Shown here: positions 60,572 through 64,000 of the stretch, one piece after another
Position numbering within the stretch: position 1 is the stretch's first letter
Layout of the letters: each line of letters opens with the position of its first letter
Assembly (NCBI GenBank): GCA_943913645.1
Contig: CALTYZ010000006.1
Location: forward strand, 1-64,000
From: an uncultured Corynebacterium sp.
GTDB taxonomy: Bacteria > Actinomycetota > Actinomycetes > Mycobacteriales > Mycobacteriaceae
Direction: 5' to 3'
DNA: 64,000 nt
The notes under the pieces: generated by a model
What the model was told of the DNA's origin: nothing
Seen by the model: the letters and a program-made list of their open reading frames with translations, nothing else
Databases searched by the model: none
Position numbers and translations under genes: made by a program

Positions 60572-60983
60572 GACGCAAGTGTAGCTTTCTCGGAACAAAT
60601 AGCAAACGGAAATAACCTAACTCATCCTCCATCGGCATAGTCCGGCCATGCATATGCTCTATTAGTTCCGGATCCGTGAGCAGGGACTGTTCTCGCCAGC
60701 AATCCGACAGCTACCCGCCGGGGTATACGCCCAGGCGCATCAGAATCACAGACACGAGAAGGAAATCAGGGCAGTCGCATCCCTTTTTTACCTTTTGCTC
60801 CGCTCAGGCGCGTAGCCCCCAAAGAACGGGCCAGAGCCAGCTCCTTGTGGAACTGGCTCCTGTTAGATAGAAATATGAAACCATCTGCGACAAATGCCAA
60901 GCGCAAAGTTAGGCTGCCGCACTCATTTCACCTGCACCGGGAAGGGCTCTTCTAAAACCGGTCACTTCTATGTGTTGGTACGG
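60572..60983. other. intergenic region, no gene seen
   Basis: About 410 bp between two toxin-antitoxin loci. Contains a hairpin GAGCCAGcTCC-TTGT-GGAaCTGGCTC (60834-60859) without a T-run. No supported coding frame. Confidence 0.5.
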
Positions 60984-61292
60984 CTAGCCTGTTTCAGCCG
61001 CGGAAATCAACCGCCGTAACTCGGAGACCGGGACAACAGCATCATCGCTTGCCGTTTGGGCAATACCAGCTTCAATCAGCTCGCGCAACACCGCGTCCGT
61101 GGTGAGCTACCGCTTATCGGCAATGTCGCGTGCGGCATTCAGCACGGCCGTCGGTAGGCGAACGGCGAAGGCACTCATCGTCTCTGCGCCTGCTCGAAAG
61201 CCCAGATCAACGCGCTCCAAGTCCTCCATCATCTCTGCAGTGTCGGTATTGTCGTAAAACTCACGAAGGTTCTCTACCTTTTCCGGGTCCAT
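60984..61292 (-). pseudogene. CopG/BrnA-like antitoxin with in-frame TAG
   Basis: MDPEKVENLREFYDNTDTAE... FAVRLPTAVLNAARDIADKR is followed by TAG, then the frame continues LTTDAVLRELIEAGIAQTASDDAVV... LISAAETG to a second stop. The ribbon-helix-helix (SAFAVRLPTAVLNAARDIADKR plus LTTDAVLRELIEAG) is split by the nonsense codon between the two halves. The EFYDNTDT start is typical of antitoxins paired with BrnT-like toxins. Confidence 0.75.
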
Positions 61293-61337
61293 TTTGTTAT
61301 CCCCCTCTCCTAACGCTTCCTTCGGAAACCCTTTTCT

Positions 61338-61611
61338 TCACTTGGTGTCACAACACCGAGCTGTGACCACAAAGTCTCGACCGTGTTCTGCTGATGCGAG
61401 CACTACCATCAGGCAGCGGACGAAGTATGTGCCAGGAGCGTGCGGTCACGACCCTTTCGCAGGCTAGAAGGGAACCGGCAAGAACCTCCTCAACCTCTTC
61501 GGTCCGAACCCCATACTTAGCAAAGTGCGTCTCACTTACATCGGGCCACTTCAGTTCCCCGCATGTCAATACTTCCGCTGAGTTATAACGTGCACGTATC
61601 GTACACGACAC
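61338..61611 (-). pseudogene. BrnT-like toxin, frameshifted
   Basis: Frame 1: LKWPDVSETHFAKYGVRTEEVEEVL, a BrnT/DUF4258-type start, then a shift of one base within the sequence around 61440; the second frame gives TYFVRCLMVVLASAEHGRDFVVTARCC and stops at 61338. A BrnT C-terminus normally reads YLVV... VVTARDMT. Start may be TTG 61569 or upstream. Partner antitoxin is also broken. Confidence 0.7.
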
Positions 61612-62216
61612 AGGAAGGCTCGGGCACGGGATCAGCCTGCTTCGACTGCATGGCTATACCGTTTAAGCAGATGCCCCTCGCCGAGCGTTAACCCCGGTAG
61701 GGGGTCTAGAGACGATGCAGCCGACAATCCCTGAAACATGACCGCGCTATTCAGCGACCATCCCCACTCCTCCACCAGATGCACTGACGGACTAGGGCCA
61801 TACCCATGAGCACACAACACACTGAGAGGTCTATTCGCGTCATTCTTTCCAGCCTTAACCGGGTTGGATCGCTCGCACTGAGTCCACCGAGCGATCAGTG
61901 TGCTTCGGTGTGGTAAGAGATTGCTGATAGTTGACTCTGGAAATAAGTAGGGCGGCCACTGTTCGTTATCCTTTCGGCCCAATTACCACATCTCACCGAA
62001 GGCCACGGGACGATGGCTGACGATGGCTACTGCGCCGCAGTCTATTGACCTAGCAACCTAGGTTGCTAAAGGTAAGGCTGCCCGCAAACTCGAATGGGGG
62101 TAGCCGGTGGACTTCTCCTATCAAAGCCTCTATATTTGTGGTCGTGGAGTTGCCCTGCCAGACACGGCACAGCAGCTCGGGCCCCGCATTTTGCTACTGG
62201 CACGCGGGGTCCATTT
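61612..62216. other. intergenic region with palindromes, no gene seen
   Basis: About 605 bp. Contains a 9-bp-arm hairpin GATCGCTCG...CGAGCGATC (61867-61896), an 18-bp perfect palindrome (62051-62068) and a GC-rich repeat near 62183-62209. A 116-codon minus-strand frame (61632-61982) has no recognised similarity and no clear ribosome-binding site. Confidence 0.5.
62051..62068. repeat. 18-bp perfect palindrome
   Basis: TAGCAACCTAGGTTGCTA, identical on both strands. Downstream of the DUF3800 gene, in gene-free DNA; possible protein-binding or recombination site. Confidence 0.8.
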
Positions 62217-62930
62217 TCATTGTGGGGGATCAAATTCATGCACACATGTCCTGTCGGAGAGATAGTCGTCAAAATGCGATCCTAAAGGATCTGATGGCAT
62301 GACTAATTTGTGACGGTATGCCATCCCTACGATATCTGGTACCCAGAGAGCAACTTCGTCATACGGTGATACCCACGCGCGTGAGAGATCAGGTACGTGG
62401 CCGCCTCTCTTTAGGGCGTTGAAGAAAGATTTGTCGCGATCGTTGTCTTCGTGCCTCTTTCGCCGTTCAAAAACCAAGCCTTGCAGGTTTGCGGTTTCAT
62501 TCAGAAACTGACCAAACAGTTCTTTAAAACACTCGCGGCGCGCATTTTCCTCTGGCCCAGCTATCTTTTTTGAACTCTCCTGCTTGTCAGACCTTGGCCT
62601 TATAGAGGTTTGGCATGTGATGAAAGAGACGTCTCGGTTGCCGGAGAGGTAGTCAAGCAGTTCTTCGTATTTTCCTTTCCCTTCTTCCGTTTTTATGGCT
62701 TCCGTGGTGTGCCAGTAGGGACGGCCTTTATTGAAGAGATTGTCGACGATATCTATCAAATCTGCGCGTAGATCCTCAAGTTCTTCTTTGCGGTAGATGC
62801 TGGCTGTGACTGCGTAGAAAGACCGCCCTGTTTCGTTTACTCCAGTGTATGTTTCATCGAAGTATGCGATGTACGCTTCGTCGGGGCACGCGTAGACGCG
62901 AACAAGGGATGGGTGTAGGTTCCTGTCCAC
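62217..62930 (-). CDS. DUF3800 family protein (RNase H-like fold)
   Basis: 237 residues from GTG 62930 with TAGGAG 6 nt upstream. DUF3800 start YIAYFDETYTGVNETGRSFYAVTASIY with the acidic FDET motif, YWHTTEAIK, FITCQTS and a late DLSRAWVSPYDEVALWVPDIVGMAYRHKL. The family is common in mobile and defence regions and has an RNase H-type acidic centre; role unknown. Codon use is more AT-rich than that of the core genes. Confidence 0.82.
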   Translation of the reverse strand: MDRNLHPSLVRVYACPDEAYIAYFDETYTGVNETGRSFYAVTASIYRKEELEDLRADLIDIVDNLFNKGRPYWHTTEAIKTEEGKGKYEELLDYLSGNRDVSFITCQTSIRPRSDKQESSKKIAGPEENARRECFKELFGQFLNETANLQGLVFERRKRHEDNDRDKSFFNALKRGGHVPDLSRAWVSPYDEVALWVPDIVGMAYRHKLVMPSDPLGSHFDDYLSDRTCVHEFDPPQ

Positions 62931-63161
62931 AGCGCTCCTAACATCTTGAATAGCGGATAATCGTATCAGTGTGATGCTGGGATAAATGTAACTAAGTTCT
63001 ATTCGCTAACGCGACGGTAGAGGACGACATGATTCCCGGTCGCTTCCTAGGTTCTACTCCTCGACATTTGTCCTGTTTTCTGCTCTTTTAATACTCCGCA
63101 GGCAACCCCAAGAAGTGTTCTGGGTTTTTGTTCCGGTCGTTTTTGGAGAAGGGTTGGGATC

Positions 63162-64000
63162 ATGCCTGGGAAGTGCAGTGACGGGTTCAAGGACGAGGTG
63201 GTGCGTTTGGCTGAGGATCTTGTTGAGCTTGAGGGGTGCTTAAAGGTGGGCTGCGGCGGAAGAGCTTGGTGAAGCCTGGCGTCTTAGCTGACTGCTCAAT
63301 GACTGGTTGAAACCTCGTAGAGCTGCGTCTGACGATTAGAGGAGTACCGGCAATTGGGTAGGTGATGAACGCAAGTGTCTGCGGCGGGAGAATACAAAGC
63401 TGCGCAGGGTGAATGAGGTCTTCAAGACTGCGTCAACTCTTCTCGCAGTGGAACTCGACGGTCTCACCAGAAGATGATCGAATACATCGATGCGTATCGC
63501 GATTGCTTCAGGCTCGAGGCCATCTGTCGCACCTTGCGGGAGACAGTGTGTGGGTGTATCACTGCTTACGGCTACCGGACGGCGAACACACAGGCCCCGT
63601 TTGCGACGGAGTGTATTGGATGGGCTGCGTAGTACCGAAGTGGTGAACATCTTCGAAAACAACTTAGAAGCGCCTACGGGGGCACGCACAATGTGGACGG
63701 CCATGCAGACCGCCGGTTGGAACAGTGGTCGTGGATCAAAGCTCACGGTTGGATGAAACTCGCTGGTACCCAAGGCAGAAGAAGAGGGGCGCACCCCAAT
63801 AACAACGCTTCGGGCTGATGTCCCTGCTTGTTACCCTGATCTGGTCAATCGTGACTTCCGCTACGCACATACCGCACCAAGTGTGGGTTGCTGACATCAC
63901 CGATGTAGGTGCCCTGTTGGGGGTTGGCTCTACCGCGTTGATCACCGATGTGTCTTCCCGCACGGTTGTCGGTGTTGCCACCCGGGCGAGTATGCGCACC
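63162..64000 (+). pseudogene. degenerate IS3-family transposase (orfA + orfB), runs off right edge
   Basis: OrfA remnant: MPGKCSDGFKDEVVRLAEDL, AAAEELGEAWRL then stop, LLNDWLK, and LRRENTKLRRVNEVFKTAS, the IS3 coiled coil. OrfB starts near 63474 (MIEYIDAYRDCFRLEAICR), reads AYGYRTANTQAPF, stops at TAG, and re-emerges in two other frames as TLRADVPACYPDLVNRDFRYAHTAP and VWVADITDVGALLGVGSTALITDVSSRTVVGV, which carries the first catalytic Asp of the DDE domain. Multiple frameshifts and stops: inactive. A possible left end begins near 63116 (TGTTCTGGG). Confidence 0.88.

Noticed and set aside
60834..60859. Hairpin as terminator
   Set aside because: Stem is imperfect and no T-run follows on either strand.
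61632..61982. 116-codon minus-strand frame
   Set aside because: No recognisable motif and no clear ribosome-binding site, in a gene-poor decayed region.
1..64000. tRNA, rRNA, CRISPR arrays, prophage or secondary-metabolite cluster
   Set aside because: No cloverleaf, ribosomal RNA, spaced repeat array, phage structural genes or PKS/NRPS modules were recognised by eye.

Overview
The window is a chromosomal segment of a Corynebacterium species (order Mycobacteriales). This rests on gene content and order: the lysS-panC-folKBPE-ftsH-hpt-tilS-dacB-ppa block, groEL followed by the tiny porins porH and porA, an Mrp antiporter operon with fused MrpA/MrpB, the def/CG3035-type N-acetylglutamate synthase/xth/cls block, glnX-glnH-pknG, and pta-ackA. 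GC content is high until about 56.7 kb, then falls.

Layout. (1) 1-15.3 kb, minus strand: dacB-tilS, then hpt-ftsH-folE-folP-folB-folK-DUF3180-membrane protein-Rossmann protein-panC-like-pseudokinase-lysS-J-like protein. The operon makes tetrahydrofolate precursors, salvages purines and charges tRNA-Lys. Two paralogous membrane proteins flank lysS. A 1.1-kb insert with two small membrane proteins and a palindrome-ended repeat separates tilS from hpt. (2) 15.4-24.8 kb: ppa, a secreted subtilase with a Trp-rich tail, rhodanese, MarR regulator, ppk2, porA-porH, groEL with two CIRCE operators, an M20 peptidase, and a stand-alone LeuA-regulatory-domain-like gene behind a promoter with an operator-like palindrome and a possible leader peptide. 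(3) 25-31.6 kb: mrpACDEFG. (4) 31.6-41.8 kb: YbdK-type ligase, LytR_C membrane protein, DUF3263, def, NAGS, xth, cls, AbiEi/DUF559 protein, ABC exporter, Nudix hydrolase. (5) 41.8-51.1 kb: glnX-glnH-pknG (amino-acid sensing to 2-oxoglutarate dehydrogenase control), an intergenic repeat pair, pta-ackA, purT-like. (6) 51.1-56.7 kb: cell-surface region with a long Pro/Gly/Asn repeat protein, a SpaA-like pilin without LPxTG, and an HrtAB-like ABC exporter. (7) 56.7-64 kb: accessory, partly decayed DNA with an AbiEi antitoxin beside a wrecked AbiEii toxin, a possible glycosylase-fold gene, a probably intact HTH/nucleotidyltransferase toxin-antitoxin pair, a BrnT/CopG-like pair carrying a frameshift and a nonsense codon, a DUF3800 gene and a degenerate IS3-family transposase running off the edge.

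Many genes show a TAnnnT box 6-8 nt before the start codon with no ribosome-binding site, which fits leaderless transcripts. No tRNA, rRNA, CRISPR array or complete insertion sequence was seen. The least familiar features are the paired pseudokinase/J-like membrane proteins around lysS, the LeuA-domain gene with its upstream control region, the palindrome-ended ~80-bp repeats, and the graded decay of toxin-antitoxin modules at the right end.
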